A DNA stretch of 64,000 nt from Fibrobacter sp. UWH6 (GCF_900142465.1 NZ_FRAX01000002.1:307554-371553); one strand, 5' to 3'; shown: positions 51,828 to 61,295, numbered from the stretch's first letter. Made by a program: numbers and translations. The notes: generated from the sequence alone by a model not told the origin.

Positions 51828-53402
51828 CTATAGTACAGCCCTCGTCAGGTTTATTCCATCTTGTTCAATAATCAAGATAAACTTTTGATTACGAACATGA
51901 CTAGGCACTTGGACAATTATATCAAAACCGTTCATTTTCATTTCGTACAAAACCTGCCCATTCAGCGAGAACAGTCTCACGTTCTTTTCTCCTGGCACAG
52001 ACGAACGAATGTGCAGGGATCCATTCCGCAGCATTGCCCTAGTACGAAACATCTGCGTAATAGACGGCTTTCCCGTTCCAAAAGGTTTCAAAGAGTCATT
52101 AATTTCAGCATAGCTAAATGAATAGGGAACACTCCGCGACGAAGACGATAAGTGAGGAACAAAAACCGCACTAGAACTTGAGCTCGAAATTTTTATTTCC
52201 TCCATATACGGCGTGGACCTAGAAACCTTGAACGTCACATAGTTCTTGTCTTCGGACTCCGTGATTTCGGATAGCGTAATATTCATGTTAAGGCCGTTGC
52301 GAAAAACAAAACCGTCAAATGAAGTGACATTCCCGGTTCCAGGGAACACGTCGGAGGGAAGGGCAGGGCCAGCATCATAGGAGCAAACCTCTCCACCAGC
52401 TAAAACCATCCTCATTCCTGACTTGGCCCTCACAAGATACTCACGAGCATGGCACCTAAAAGCATTTACCTGCATTTCCCAAGCTGAGTCGCTATAGTCC
52501 ACATACCATATCAACATGCCGGAATTAGCTTGTCCCATGTCCCATTTTTTATTGGTTCGGAATTCCAACATATACATCTCATTATCATTTTCGGGATTGG
52601 TAATGGAAATCGCTACGTTGTCGTCCAACTTGTCCAAGCGTACAAATTCTTCATTTCCCAGTTCCGAGGGAACAAGCCAACCCATTAGCATTCTGTCGAA
52701 GGAAGAATACAGCGGCGAAGGATCTTTTGGTTGGTCCATTATCGACCAGGATCCAACAACAGTTGAGCCGTAACCAACACGAATGTCCGGTAAGCCAAGC
52801 ATATGGCCGAACTCGTGAACGAAAATTAAAATACTTTTCTGTTCATCAACACTGGCAAAACGACGAACAAACAATTTGTCACTGATCTTGAGCGAAACCT
52901 TATGCATCGCAGGCCACAAGGAACGCTCAACATACGTTCTCTCCCCTGCATAAATAAAAGCAGAAAAATCAATATAGCCATCACCATCGTTGTCATACAC
53001 AGAAAGATTCACACCCTGAGAAAGCAACGTATCAACAGCCTGGGAAAAAGCTAATTCAGCTTCATCTCCCGTAGTGTTCGAGGGGTTGTCATAAAATTCC
53101 TTGGCATTCGGAAGGGTTATGGGTCCATACACATCAAAAGAGGGGCGATACTCCCCCATGGAATTATAGACGTAGTAATCCCTGACACTGCCGAAATTGT
53201 CACCTTCCTTGAACCCTTCCTTGTTCAGAAAATCCGTATAGAAGTTCCTAGGATTTTCAATTGCGAACTTGACATCCTCAAACTGTACGAGAATAACAGG
53301 AACACGAACATCCCCTTGGGTAATATTCTTATTTAAAAGAGGATACGCCAAGCAAGCCGTTGCCTCAATCAACAATAAAACCGCAATATTAAAAAGCCGC
53401 AT
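51828..53402 (-). CDS. Secreted M6-family metalloprotease with Ser-rich linkers
   Basis: This is a 524-residue product from the ATG at 53402 with signal peptide MRLFNIAVLLLIEATACLA. The zinc protease motif HEFGHMLGLPD (about residues 200-210) identifies the M6 (immune inhibitor A) family. A typical M6 N-terminal part (VPVILVQFEDVKF) is present. Two poly-Ser linkers (SSSSSA, SSSSR) separate a C-terminal beta domain that ends in a secretion-type tail (VRLFSLNGQVLYE). Poly-Ser linkers and such tails are typical of Fibrobacter secreted enzymes. Confidence 0.88.
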   Translation of the reverse strand: MRLFNIAVLLLIEATACLAYPLLNKNITQGDVRVPVILVQFEDVKFAIENPRNFYTDFLNKEGFKEGDNFGSVRDYYVYNSMGEYRPSFDVYGPITLPNAKEFYDNPSNTTGDEAELAFSQAVDTLLSQGVNLSVYDNDGDGYIDFSAFIYAGERTYVERSLWPAMHKVSLKISDKLFVRRFASVDEQKSILIFVHEFGHMLGLPDIRVGYGSTVVGSWSIMDQPKDPSPLYSSFDRMLMGWLVPSELGNEEFVRLDKLDDNVAISITNPENDNEMYMLEFRTNKKWDMGQANSGMLIWYVDYSDSAWEMQVNAFRCHAREYLVRAKSGMRMVLAGGEVCSYDAGPALPSDVFPGTGNVTSFDGFVFRNGLNMNITLSEITESEDKNYVTFKVSRSTPYMEEIKISSSSSSAVFVPHLSSSSRSVPYSFSYAEINDSLKPFGTGKPSITQMFRTRAMLRNGSLHIRSSVPGEKNVRLFSLNGQVLYEMKMNGFDIIVQVPSHVRNQKFILIIEQDGINLTRAVL

Positions 53403-53617
53403 CAATCCTCCTGTATCCAATAGCAATAATCTAACCCGATTTGACAACAAACAAAGTAAAAGTTTGCTTACTTGTTTTCTTTATTATTGAAACAATCGAC
53501 AGATGTCATCTTCTGATTAAAAACGAGTTGCAAACAAATATTTTTCAAAAAACATTTATTACAATTTACGACATCAATCTTACGATGGCGTTATGAAGGG
53601 CATTTTATTATTGACAA

Positions 53618-53977
53618 TTATTTCTTTACGATAGAAGCCATCTTCTGGGTAAGGCGTTCCTTCCACGGAGTAAGGCCCACCACGTTATCCACCGGCAGCG
53701 AGAACGCGATTCCCTGGCCCATGGTATCAAGGCCAGCCTTCTGGTAAAGGGCATGGAGAACGTCATCCTTGATCTTTGCATCCACAAGGATCATGACGAT
53801 TTCCTTTTCGGGCTGGATAGCGATGTGGAAAAGGGATTCCGCTTCCTTGTTTGCAGTTCCGCGTGCATTCAGGATGGTACCGCCGCGAGCGCCAGCTTCC
53901 TTGGCAGCATCCATCACGGCTTCAGAGAAACCCGCATTCACAATACAAAAAATGACTTCGTGATTGAATCCACTCAT
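53618..53977 (-). CDS. PII-like signalling protein 1
   Basis: This 119-residue GlnB/PII-fold protein has two beta-alpha-beta units (EVIFCIVNAGFSEAVMDAAKEAGARGGTILNARG and KEIVMILVDAKIKDDVLHALYQKAGLDTMGQGIAFSLPVDNV). The order matches PII trimer proteins, but the T-loop Tyr uridylylation site is absent. It overlaps the second PII-like gene by 4 bases. It sits in an operon with a DUF1538 membrane protein, which suggests it gates that protein. Confidence 0.8.
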   Translation of the reverse strand: MSGFNHEVIFCIVNAGFSEAVMDAAKEAGARGGTILNARGTANKEAESLFHIAIQPEKEIVMILVDAKIKDDVLHALYQKAGLDTMGQGIAFSLPVDNVVGLTPWKERLTQKMASIVKK

Positions 53978-54390
53978 TGTTCATTTCTCCGGACCGCATC
54001 GCGGTTGTCGCTTAAAAAGTTAAAAATGGACTTACCGATAATGCTTGCCATGGGAATGGTATAGGCAATGCCCTTACCGCCCACGATGGTGTTAAACTTT
54101 TCTTCAAGACTGTCCAGGGCCGCGGTCAAGTTTTCGTCACCGATAATGCTAAAGATTACGGCACGGTCAGAATCCGTAAGGCCCATGGCAGTGGCAATTT
54201 CCTTGGGAGCCGTACCCTGGCCATAAACCACCATCTGCATATTCACGCCAAAACTCTGGATGTGGTCCATATAGAAATCAGCCTTGCTGCGGCTCACCAC
54301 CGTAATCAGCACCTTCAGCTTATTCATTGAAACCCTGGAATGACCCGACTTTGCAGGGGCGCGACGAATGTACTTCTTTAAATCAGCCAT
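53974..54390 (-). CDS. PII-like signalling protein 2
   Basis: This 138-residue protein shares the PII core (KVLITVVSRSKADFYMDHIQSFGVNMQMVVYGQG and the GKGIAYTIPMASIIG end). An N-terminal extension of 25 residues is basic. It overlaps PII-like 1 and lies 8 bases after the DUF1538 gene. Two different PII-like proteins may form a heterotrimer regulating the transporter. Confidence 0.8.
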   Translation of the reverse strand: MADLKKYIRRAPAKSGHSRVSMNKLKVLITVVSRSKADFYMDHIQSFGVNMQMVVYGQGTAPKEIATAMGLTDSDRAVIFSIIGDENLTAALDSLEEKFNTIVGGKGIAYTIPMASIIGKSIFNFLSDNRDAVRRNEQ

Positions 54391-54398
54391 ACCTCTCC

Positions 54399-55928
54399 CT
54401 ACATAAAGTCAATAATCTGTTCGTCATCCGCATCCTGGATACGACGCATCATCATTCGGTTTCTTACAAATCTAGAGGCCACCGCCTTAAAACCCAGAAT
54501 CTGAATCGTAATCAGCGGAGTCATGGCCACCATGGCCACCACACCAAAAGCATAGCTCAAAATGCCACCTTCGCCATGAATGGCAGAGCAGGCACCAATG
54601 GCCAAAGGCAAAATAAAACTGGAAGTCAAGGGGCCGCTAGCCACACCACCGGAGTCAAAGGCGATGGCCGTATAAAGCTTAGGCACAAAGAAGGAAAGTC
54701 CCAAAGAAAGGAAGTAACCGGGAATAAGGTAATAGATTACCGGGAATCCATAAATCAGACGGATCATGGAAAGTCCGATAGAAATACCCACACCTACAGA
54801 AAGGGCGATCAACATGGAGCGCTTGGTGACAAGGCCGCCAGTAATTTCTTCTACCTGTTTATTGAGAACGTGAACGGCAGGTTCCGCAAGAACAACCACC
54901 ATTCCAATCACAAAACCAGAGATCACCAGGGCACGGGGCAGTTGAGCCAGCTGTTGCCCCAATTCAAAGCCAATAGGCATAAAGCCCACCGCCACAGCCG
55001 TCAAGAAAATCACAAGTCCCACAAAGGTATATACGATACCGAAGCCGATCTGGGCCAGCTTGGCGCGAGAAAGCTTAAGCACCGTCAGCTGCAAGGTCAC
55101 GAAGAACGCCACGATCAACCCAAGGGCAACCAGCACTTCCTTGGCAACGCCTGCCACCGCCGGCAAGAAATTCGCACCAAGGCTTGCGTCAATGGAATAA
55201 GCTTCTTCGGAAAGGGTATAAGTCAGGTCACCCTGAGCAAACAGAACAAGACCCATCAAGGCAAGCATGGGGCCAACAGAGCAAAGAGCAATCAGACCGA
55301 AGCTGTTTTCGCTGGCATGCTTACCGCCAATGGCACCAGCCACACCCACACCCAGGGCCATGATAAAGGGAACCGTAATGGGGCCTGTAGTCACACCGCC
55401 ACTATCAAAGGCCAGCGGCACAAAAACTTCCTTGCCCAGCGAAACCATCAACATTCCCAACATGAACAGAACCATGTAGAAGAAGATGATAATCGCTGAA
55501 AGGTCCTTCTTAAAAACAATCTTGAAAATGGAAATCAAGAGGAACAGACCCACGCCGATACCTACCGTAGCAATCAGCATGGTAGGGTTCACAGCATTCT
55601 TCACCTGCTCCGCAAGCACCGACAAATCCGGTTCCGCAATGGTAATAAGCACGCCCATCACAAAGCAGACCGAAGCCAGCAACAGAACGCGGCGGGATTT
55701 GGCAAGACCGGAACCCATATGTTCACCCATAGGGGTCATGGCCAGGTCAGCGCCCAGGTTGAACAGGCCAATGCCCACCACCAGAAATACGGCGCAAACC
55801 GCAAAGACAACCATTTCCTTAAAGCTCAGCGACACCAGCGGCGTAAAGGAAACAATCAAGACAATCAGTGTTATGGGCAACACCGACGCAAAGGATTCCT
55901 TTAACTTAGCCAATAAAATTTTGAGCAT
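54399..55928 (-). CDS. DUF1538 membrane protein, duplicated domain
   Basis: This 509-residue protein has about 12-14 transmembrane helices built from two DUF1538 repeats. Each has the hallmark FDSGGVTTGP / FDSGGVASGP motif followed by a (F/I)(I/L)(M/L)PLA-type helix. This duplicated layout looks like an ion or solute channel-type transporter. The two PII-like genes immediately downstream support regulation by a nucleotide or nitrogen signal. The substrate is unknown. First gene of the operon; the downstream genes overlap or are 8 bases apart. Confidence 0.85.
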   Translation of the reverse strand: MLKILLAKLKESFASVLPITLIVLIVSFTPLVSLSFKEMVVFAVCAVFLVVGIGLFNLGADLAMTPMGEHMGSGLAKSRRVLLLASVCFVMGVLITIAEPDLSVLAEQVKNAVNPTMLIATVGIGVGLFLLISIFKIVFKKDLSAIIIFFYMVLFMLGMLMVSLGKEVFVPLAFDSGGVTTGPITVPFIMALGVGVAGAIGGKHASENSFGLIALCSVGPMLALMGLVLFAQGDLTYTLSEEAYSIDASLGANFLPAVAGVAKEVLVALGLIVAFFVTLQLTVLKLSRAKLAQIGFGIVYTFVGLVIFLTAVAVGFMPIGFELGQQLAQLPRALVISGFVIGMVVVLAEPAVHVLNKQVEEITGGLVTKRSMLIALSVGVGISIGLSMIRLIYGFPVIYYLIPGYFLSLGLSFFVPKLYTAIAFDSGGVASGPLTSSFILPLAIGACSAIHGEGGILSYAFGVVAMVAMTPLITIQILGFKAVASRFVRNRMMMRRIQDADDEQIIDFM

Positions 55929-55945
55929 CGCTCCGCAATATAGCT

Positions 55946-56683
55946 TTATTCGCTCACTGCAGGCGGCTCGACCTCCGGAGCAGCGGGTGCTTCCGTTGCG
56001 GGAACATCAGAAGCGGCGGGCTCTTCCATTTCGGGGGCGGGCAATTCTTCATACCCCTTGGCGGTCACATGTTCCTCGGGAACAAAACTCATCACGCGGC
56101 GGATATCGTCAATGGCGTCATCTGCAAATGCCTTCAGCAGTTCATAGACGGCCTCGGCAAAATTCCTCATGTCGTCGCCTTTATAGTTCCTGGATTCATC
56201 GTAAGCCTTACGCCAGATAAAGCCCTCGGATTCAGTCTTACGCAAGGTGAAGGTAACGGCCAGACGGGCAAAGCGATCGTTTCCGCGGTCCACTTCTTCC
56301 ACGGCATTCACATGGGTCATGAATTCCAGATCCGGCTTGACAGCCACATCCACATCCAGTACGCCAAAGAGGGCCGAAGACTTCATCATAGAAGTCACAG
56401 ACTGTTCCACCAGAAATTCCGGGCGGGCAGCCCACACGGAATAAGTGTAGAACATGAAGTCATAAGGCGATTCGCGATACACGATATTGTTTCGACGGTA
56501 GGCCGGGTCTACAGAGGCATGGGTCACCATCAAAGTGTAGGGGAACACCGGATCTGCGGTAGCCTTCTTCACCTCGGGAACAGGCAGCATGTAATATTTG
56601 ACTTCCCTATCAGGGCCGCCAAAGCAACCCGTGAGAACCATCGCAACGGCGCAAGCCATCCAAAAGGCAATCTTACCCATCAT
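55946..56683 (-). CDS. ABC-type transport auxiliary lipoprotein (Mla/Pqi type)
   Basis: This 245-residue product has a signal peptide with lipobox VLTGC. The domain KYYMLPVPE... and IVYRESPYDFMFYTYSVWAARPEFLVEQSV matches the auxiliary lipoproteins (PqiC-like) encoded with MCE transporters. The last 45 residues are Pro/Ala/Glu-rich and low complexity. Its start overlaps the stop of the MCE gene by one base, in an operon mlaE-mlaF-mlaD-lipoprotein. Confidence 0.8.
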   Translation of the reverse strand: MMGKIAFWMACAVAMVLTGCFGGPDREVKYYMLPVPEVKKATADPVFPYTLMVTHASVDPAYRRNNIVYRESPYDFMFYTYSVWAARPEFLVEQSVTSMMKSSALFGVLDVDVAVKPDLEFMTHVNAVEEVDRGNDRFARLAVTFTLRKTESEGFIWRKAYDESRNYKGDDMRNFAEAVYELLKAFADDAIDDIRRVMSFVPEEHVTAKGYEELPAPEMEEPAASDVPATEAPAAPEVEPPAVSE

Positions 56684-57654
56684 TACTTCTCCCTATCAGA
56701 AGCCTTGGGACTGCGAATCAGGCTAGAGGGCTGATTCTTGATCTTCTGGCTGAAATCGTTGAGGTTTTCCAGAATGGCATTCAGCTGCTTAAGAGCATCT
56801 GCAAAGTTCGTCTGGTTCTTATACAGGAACACATCCACTCTCCTGGACATAGCTTCCAGCGAATGCAAAGTCTTGACCAGGTCGTCGTTCATCTGCTTGG
56901 TATCGAGAGCGGCCATCTTCGCCTGGATCTGGTCCAGCGTATTCTTGACTTCTATAGCCAAGTGGGACTCGTCAAGTTCTGCGGTAATGCGCTTCAGGGA
57001 ACCCATAGACGTATCCAGTTTTGCTACCGGAGCCTCCATGGACTTCACCAGACGATTGCCGTTATTCAAGAGAGCGTTTCCGGTAGCCACCATGGTCTTG
57101 GTGCCGGCGGAGGCCTCTTCAAAATTAGAGAGGGTGCGTGAAATCTTCTTGGCATTCTTTTCTGACAGAACGTTGTTCAAATTATCCAGAAGCATTTCGA
57201 TGCGGGCCACCAAGTTTTCTGCCTGGCCCGTAATTTCGCTGATGCGGTTCACGCCCGCCTGAACAAAGGAGCCATCGGGAAGATTTTCTTCTGCGGCATC
57301 GCCACCATTCAAAATCAGGTAGCGGTTTCCCGTCAACGAAATACCACTCGTCATCTGCACCTGGGTACCCGCCTTAATAGGCGTTTCGGGGCTTACCTCA
57401 AACCAGACCATCACATTGTTCAAGTTCTTCGGGTCAATCAGAATCTTGCGCACATGACCCACATCGATACCGTTCAGCATCACGCGGGCATCCACCGACA
57501 GACCCTGCACCGATTCAGAGAAAATCGTGTAATAGGTAACTTTCTGATTGTGGATCTTTTCACCAATCAGGTAGCCCACAAAGCCCACAATTCCCACAAA
57601 ACACAATAGCAGGAATAAACCTAGCCTTATTCGTTCCGCTTTCGTAGTTTCCAT
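56683..57654 (-). CDS. mlaD: MCE-domain protein (MlaD-like)
   Basis: This 323-residue protein has an N-terminal transmembrane anchor (LGLFLLLCFVGIVGFVGYLIG). One MCE domain follows (VTYYTIFSESVQGLSVDARVMLNGIDVG, residues 39-115). The C-terminal half is a long helical coiled coil, as in transport tunnels of this class. It binds phospholipid and carries it between the membranes with the MlaF/MlaE-type ABC core encoded upstream. Confidence 0.88.
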   Translation of the reverse strand: METTKAERIRLGLFLLLCFVGIVGFVGYLIGEKIHNQKVTYYTIFSESVQGLSVDARVMLNGIDVGHVRKILIDPKNLNNVMVWFEVSPETPIKAGTQVQMTSGISLTGNRYLILNGGDAAEENLPDGSFVQAGVNRISEITGQAENLVARIEMLLDNLNNVLSEKNAKKISRTLSNFEEASAGTKTMVATGNALLNNGNRLVKSMEAPVAKLDTSMGSLKRITAELDESHLAIEVKNTLDQIQAKMAALDTKQMNDDLVKTLHSLEAMSRRVDVFLYKNQTNFADALKQLNAILENLNDFSQKIKNQPSSLIRSPKASDREK

Positions 57655-57673
57655 AAGTTATCCTTTCCTACCC

Positions 57674-58456
57674 TCAGTTTTCAAAGTCAAAATTTATAAA
57701 TCCGGCATTACCCAATTCATCGGGGCATTCACGCCTAAAGAACGTCCGGATCTCGGGAATATCCGATTCCAACCCCTGCTGCAGATTTCCATCCAGAAGG
57801 ACCTCGCCCTCCTTCAAGAAAATGAACTTGTCGCAGATGGTCTTGATGCTTTCAAGTTCGTGAGTCACGATGACCACCGAAATCTTCAAGTCGTCCCGCA
57901 GTTCCAAAAGCAGTTCGTCCAGGGACCTGGCGGTAATAGGGTCAAGACCTGCAGACGGTTCATCACAGAACAGCAGTTCAGGTTCCAGCGCCAGGGCGCG
58001 GGCAAGGGCCGCACGTTTACGCATACCGCCCGAAAGTTCCGACGGATACTTGTTAAAGGCATGAAGCAGATGCACCTTCTCCAAACGATCTGCAATCACA
58101 TCGTCCATGATGCTCTTGGGAATCCCCGGCTTGTGACGTTGCAGGGGCAAGGCCACATTCTCGGCCACAGTTAGACTTGTTAACAAGGCGCCACCCTGGA
58201 ACAGCACTCCCGTACGCTTGCGAACTTCATCGGGAATAGGGACCGTAGCAGGATAAGCTTCCCCAAAAAAGGAGATGTTACCGCCAAGGGGTTTTTCTAA
58301 CTGTAAAATATTATTCAGAAGCGTCGACTTGCCGCAACCGGAACCGCCAAGAATCACGCGGATCTCGCCGGCAGCCACCTCGAAGCTTACGTCCTTCAGG
58401 ATCACCTTGCGTCCGTAGCCCGCCTTCAAATGTTCCACTTTCAATAAGGGAGTCAT
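57674..58456 (-). CDS. mlaF: ABC transporter ATPase (MlaF-like)
   Basis: This 260-residue ATPase has Walker A GGSGCGKST, signature SGGMRKRAALARAL and Walker B LLFCDEPSAGLD. It is the energising subunit of an Mla/MCE-type lipid transporter. The start MTPLLKVEHLK (58456) is chosen since longer frames run into the permease gene. It lies 7 bases after mlaE and 19 before mlaD. Confidence 0.9.
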   Translation of the reverse strand: MTPLLKVEHLKAGYGRKVILKDVSFEVAAGEIRVILGGSGCGKSTLLNNILQLEKPLGGNISFFGEAYPATVPIPDEVRKRTGVLFQGGALLTSLTVAENVALPLQRHKPGIPKSIMDDVIADRLEKVHLLHAFNKYPSELSGGMRKRAALARALALEPELLFCDEPSAGLDPITARSLDELLLELRDDLKISVVIVTHELESIKTICDKFIFLKEGEVLLDGNLQQGLESDIPEIRTFFRRECPDELGNAGFINFDFEN

Positions 58457-58463
58457 AAAACCT

Positions 58464-59531
58464 CTAGTAGAATATGAAGGAGAACAGGGCATCCGCAAGG
58501 ATGATACCCGCAATGGAATAAACAACGCAGACCGTGGTGGCCTTACCCACCGAATCGGCACCGCCTCGAGCCCTGAAGCCCTGGAGGCAGGCAATCAAGG
58601 TCACGATCCAGCCAAACACCATGGACTTGACAACGCTCTTGAACAACAGCACCATGGGCAGGGCCCCGCGCAAACCTTCCCAGTAATTGCGGGGCGAAAT
58701 TTCACAAATCCAGAACGCCACCAGAAAGCCGGCAAAACAGCCAATCACCGATGCCATAAAGGAAAGAATAGGCACGGCGATAGTCATGGCCTTAAAGCGG
58801 GGCAAGATCAAATACTGAACCGGATGGATACCCATGGTACGCAAGGCCTTGATTTCTTCGGCCACGCTCATACTGGCGATTTCTGCCGTAATGGAACTTC
58901 CGGAACGGCCCGCCAAAATGATGGAAGTCAGCAGGGGGCCCATTTCGGCAAACATCAAAAAGCCCACACCCACAGAAAGGTAATCGGCGGCACCGAAAGT
59001 ATTCAGCTGGTTGGCACTCTGGAGCGCCAAGGTAAAACCAATCAGAAATACCAACAAGAAGACAATGCCGGCAGCCTCGCTACCCAGGCGCAGCAACTGT
59101 TTGGCCACACCGCCAAAAGGCAAGCGCTTACGATCAAAACGGCCCACAAAAGTCCAATAGACACTTTCGCTGAGCAGGTAAAGCAAGGTCTTCAAGGTAT
59201 CAATGACTTCAAAGCCCATCCACCCCAGACGTTCGACGAATCCTGCGGCCTCGGCGATTTCGCCGGCAGGCACGTCAATTTTACGTACCCTCGACAATTC
59301 CGCCTTTATTTCCGGCGAAAAATTCGCAAGTTTCAGACGATGTCCGAGACGTTCCGCTTCCAGGGCTAACTTTGCGAACAGGGCCTTGGATTCCAGATCC
59401 AGCCCCACGAAATTGGCCCCATCCAATCGCAAATCTGACCTCCTCAGAACGCGCATACACTTGCCAAGCCAACTTGACAACTGCTTCGGAGCAATCCGTT
59501 CCGGGAGCGTTAATGTAACCAAATCCTCCAT
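58464..59531 (-). CDS. mlaE: ABC permease of MlaE type with N-terminal STAS-like domain
   Basis: This 355-residue protein has an N-terminal STAS-like region (residues 1-95) fused to the MlaE permease core of five to six helices. The MlaE signature GPLLTSIILAGRSGSSITAEIASM is present. In most bacteria the STAS protein (MlaB) is separate, so this is a natural fusion. It is the first gene of the Mla operon and is divergent from the ECF sigma gene. Confidence 0.88.
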   Translation of the reverse strand: MEDLVTLTLPERIAPKQLSSWLGKCMRVLRRSDLRLDGANFVGLDLESKALFAKLALEAERLGHRLKLANFSPEIKAELSRVRKIDVPAGEIAEAAGFVERLGWMGFEVIDTLKTLLYLLSESVYWTFVGRFDRKRLPFGGVAKQLLRLGSEAAGIVFLLVFLIGFTLALQSANQLNTFGAADYLSVGVGFLMFAEMGPLLTSIILAGRSGSSITAEIASMSVAEEIKALRTMGIHPVQYLILPRFKAMTIAVPILSFMASVIGCFAGFLVAFWICEISPRNYWEGLRGALPMVLLFKSVVKSMVFGWIVTLIACLQGFRARGGADSVGKATTVCVVYSIAGIILADALFSFIFY

Positions 59532-59620
59532 AAGCAAAAAGTAATATATTTTTTGACATTTCTATATAAGTCTCACTTTTTTTGCAACCGCCAAAACACC
59601 ACAATCATCAAAAGTGCGAA

Positions 59621-60220
59621 ATGAACACAAATCTGGTCGAATCCACAATCATCCAAAAGCTGAAGCTCGGTAGCCGCGAAGCCCTGGCCCTCCTCTGGCA
59701 GGACCACAGCAAGAACGTACTGAACCTGGCCTTCCGCATGATGAAGGATCGCGACCAGGCCGAAGACATCCTGATGGACGTATTCGTTCAGATCCCCAAG
59801 GCGATACATAAATTTCGTGGAGAATCGGCGTTGAACACCTGGCTGTACAAGCTAACCGTAAACGCCTGCCTCATGAAACTTAGAGCGCAAAAAAGACATA
59901 GCGAACTTGAAAGCGAAAACGCCCTCCTCATTATAGAAGAGGCTCTAGGCCAGAACGAAGGCGAGAACATTGACATTCCAGGCCACACACAGAACGAAGC
60001 CGAGCATTACGATCCGGAACTTCTGTCCCAAGGTCTGAACACCTTACCCGCCGAAACACGAAGCATGCTCTGGCTCAAGGATGCCGAAGATTTAGACATC
60101 AAGGACCTTTCCGAGGTTTACAACCTCCCCGAAGGAACCATCAAGGCAAAACTCAGCCGAGCCCGCCACCGTATCAAAGACTTTATAAGGGAGCGAATCC
60201 ACCATGCAAAACAAGCTTGA
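59621..60220 (+). CDS. ECF-type RNA polymerase sigma factor
   Basis: This is a 199-residue product from the ATG at 59621. Region 2 (DQAEDILMDVFVQIPKAIHKFRGESALNTWLYKLTVNACL) and region 4 (LPAETRSMLWLKDAEDLDIKDLSEVYNLPEGTIKAKLSRARHRIKDFI) are clear. An acidic spacer of about 35 residues lies between them. It directs transcription to stress genes. It overlaps the next gene, a candidate anti-sigma membrane protein, by 17 bases. Confidence 0.93.
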   Translation: MNTNLVESTIIQKLKLGSREALALLWQDHSKNVLNLAFRMMKDRDQAEDILMDVFVQIPKAIHKFRGESALNTWLYKLTVNACLMKLRAQKRHSELESENALLIIEEALGQNEGENIDIPGHTQNEAEHYDPELLSQGLNTLPAETRSMLWLKDAEDLDIKDLSEVYNLPEGTIKAKLSRARHRIKDFIRERIHHAKQA

Positions 60221-60560
60221 TTTTTCTAGTCTGGAACAGCTCACCCCAAGAGCAGACTCCTGGGAAAAAGTCTGCGCCCGCCTGGACGCGGATTCCAGCA
60301 AGGTAGACGCCCTGCCCAGCAACCTCATCCCCTTCCGCATCATGAGTGCCATCCCCCTGGCCGCAAGCCTGGTGCTGATCGGTATTAGCGTTCTCATGAC
60401 CGCATTCTCCAACACCTCCGAGAATATTTCCATCAGCACCATTACTTCTACCGAGGTATCCAGCTGGTATCATGGTCTGGGCAGCGACAACGACAACGAC
60501 GATTTTGACACATTGGACGAAAACGTAACCCTCAGCTATTTCTATAAGGACGCAAAATAA
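60204..60560 (+). CDS. Small single-pass membrane protein, putative anti-sigma factor
   Basis: This 118-residue protein has an N-terminal cytosolic segment (LEQLTPRADSWEKVCARLDADS), one transmembrane helix (IPLAASLVLIGISVLMTAF) and an acidic periplasmic tail. Its place between the sigma gene and a CpxP-like gene, with translational overlaps at both ends, suggests it holds the sigma factor at the membrane. No zinc anti-sigma motif is visible, so this is inference. Confidence 0.65.
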   Translation: MQNKLDFSSLEQLTPRADSWEKVCARLDADSSKVDALPSNLIPFRIMSAIPLAASLVLIGISVLMTAFSNTSENISISTITSTEVSSWYHGLGSDNDNDDFDTLDENVTLSYFYKDAK

Positions 60561-61198
60561 TGAAAGGATCAGCAAAACTCTTTATCGCAAGCCTCATCGT
60601 GTTCGCCGCCTCCGCCGGATTCTTCGCAGGATCCGTATGCATGAAACCCTGCCCCAAGGGCCCCATGGCCATGGAAGGCTTCCAACCGGGCATGATGCCG
60701 CCGCCTCCGGGATTTGACGGTAAGAATCCTCCCCCGGAAATGAAGGGTCCCATGGGCCAGCACGGCCCCAAGGGTCACAGAGGCCCCCACGGTCCTAACG
60801 GTCCTGACCGCGAAATGATGGACTCCTTGCTGCAGGTCACCGCCGACCAGAAGGTAGCCCTCGAAAAGAACCGCACCGAAGCCGAGGAAACCCTGAAGAC
60901 CCTCCGCAAGAATAAGTTCGAGGCAGAAAAGGCCCTGGGCGAAGCTCTGAACACCGAAGACATCAAGGCCATCGAAACGGCAAAGGCAAACGTCCTGTCT
61001 GCCGACAAGGCCCTGCTGGACCACCGCATCAATTCCATCGCCGCCCTGAACAAGATCCTGACCAAGGAACAGCGCGAGAAGTTCCGTGCCTTCCACAAGG
61101 AAGCCATGAAGAAGTTCAAGGATCACAAGGGTCATGGTCCTAAGCCCGGCACGGGTCCCGATATGGGCCCCAAGTTCGAAGGCGAACCCCGGGAATAA
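60560..61198 (+). CDS. CpxP/Spy-like periplasmic protein with collagen-like stretch
   Basis: This 212-residue protein has an N-terminal anchor or signal helix (LFIASLIVFAASAGFFAGSV). A Met/Pro/Cys/His-rich region follows, then seven G-X-Y triplets (about residues 54-74), then the Spy/CpxP-type helical repeat (LLQVTADQKVALEKNRTE; LTKEQREKFRAF). The family binds misfolded protein or metal in the periplasm, and CnrX-like members tune the ECF sigma. The stop-start overlap with the previous gene makes a three-gene cassette. Confidence 0.8.
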   Translation: MKGSAKLFIASLIVFAASAGFFAGSVCMKPCPKGPMAMEGFQPGMMPPPPGFDGKNPPPEMKGPMGQHGPKGHRGPHGPNGPDREMMDSLLQVTADQKVALEKNRTEAEETLKTLRKNKFEAEKALGEALNTEDIKAIETAKANVLSADKALLDHRINSIAALNKILTKEQREKFRAFHKEAMKKFKDHKGHGPKPGTGPDMGPKFEGEPRE

Positions 61199-61223
61199 CA
61201 GACGAATTTCCTTGATAAGCAAC

Positions 61224-61253
61224 AAAGGCCCCGGCAATTGCCGGGGCCTTTTC
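61224..61253 (+). terminator. Terminator of the ECF sigma cassette
   Basis: AAAGGCCCCGGCA / TGCCGGGGCCTTTT is a 13-bp stem with loop AT. It is symmetrical and can work in both directions. Confidence 0.9.
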
Positions 61254-61295
61254 CGTTAAATTTTTTGTTGTGCGTTAAATGTTAAAGTCTAATTG

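Noticed and set aside
49036..51888. 950-codon open frame on the plus strand
   Set aside because: Antisense of the MFS-spermidine synthase fusion; composition is His/Gln/Arg-rich as expected for a shadow frame.
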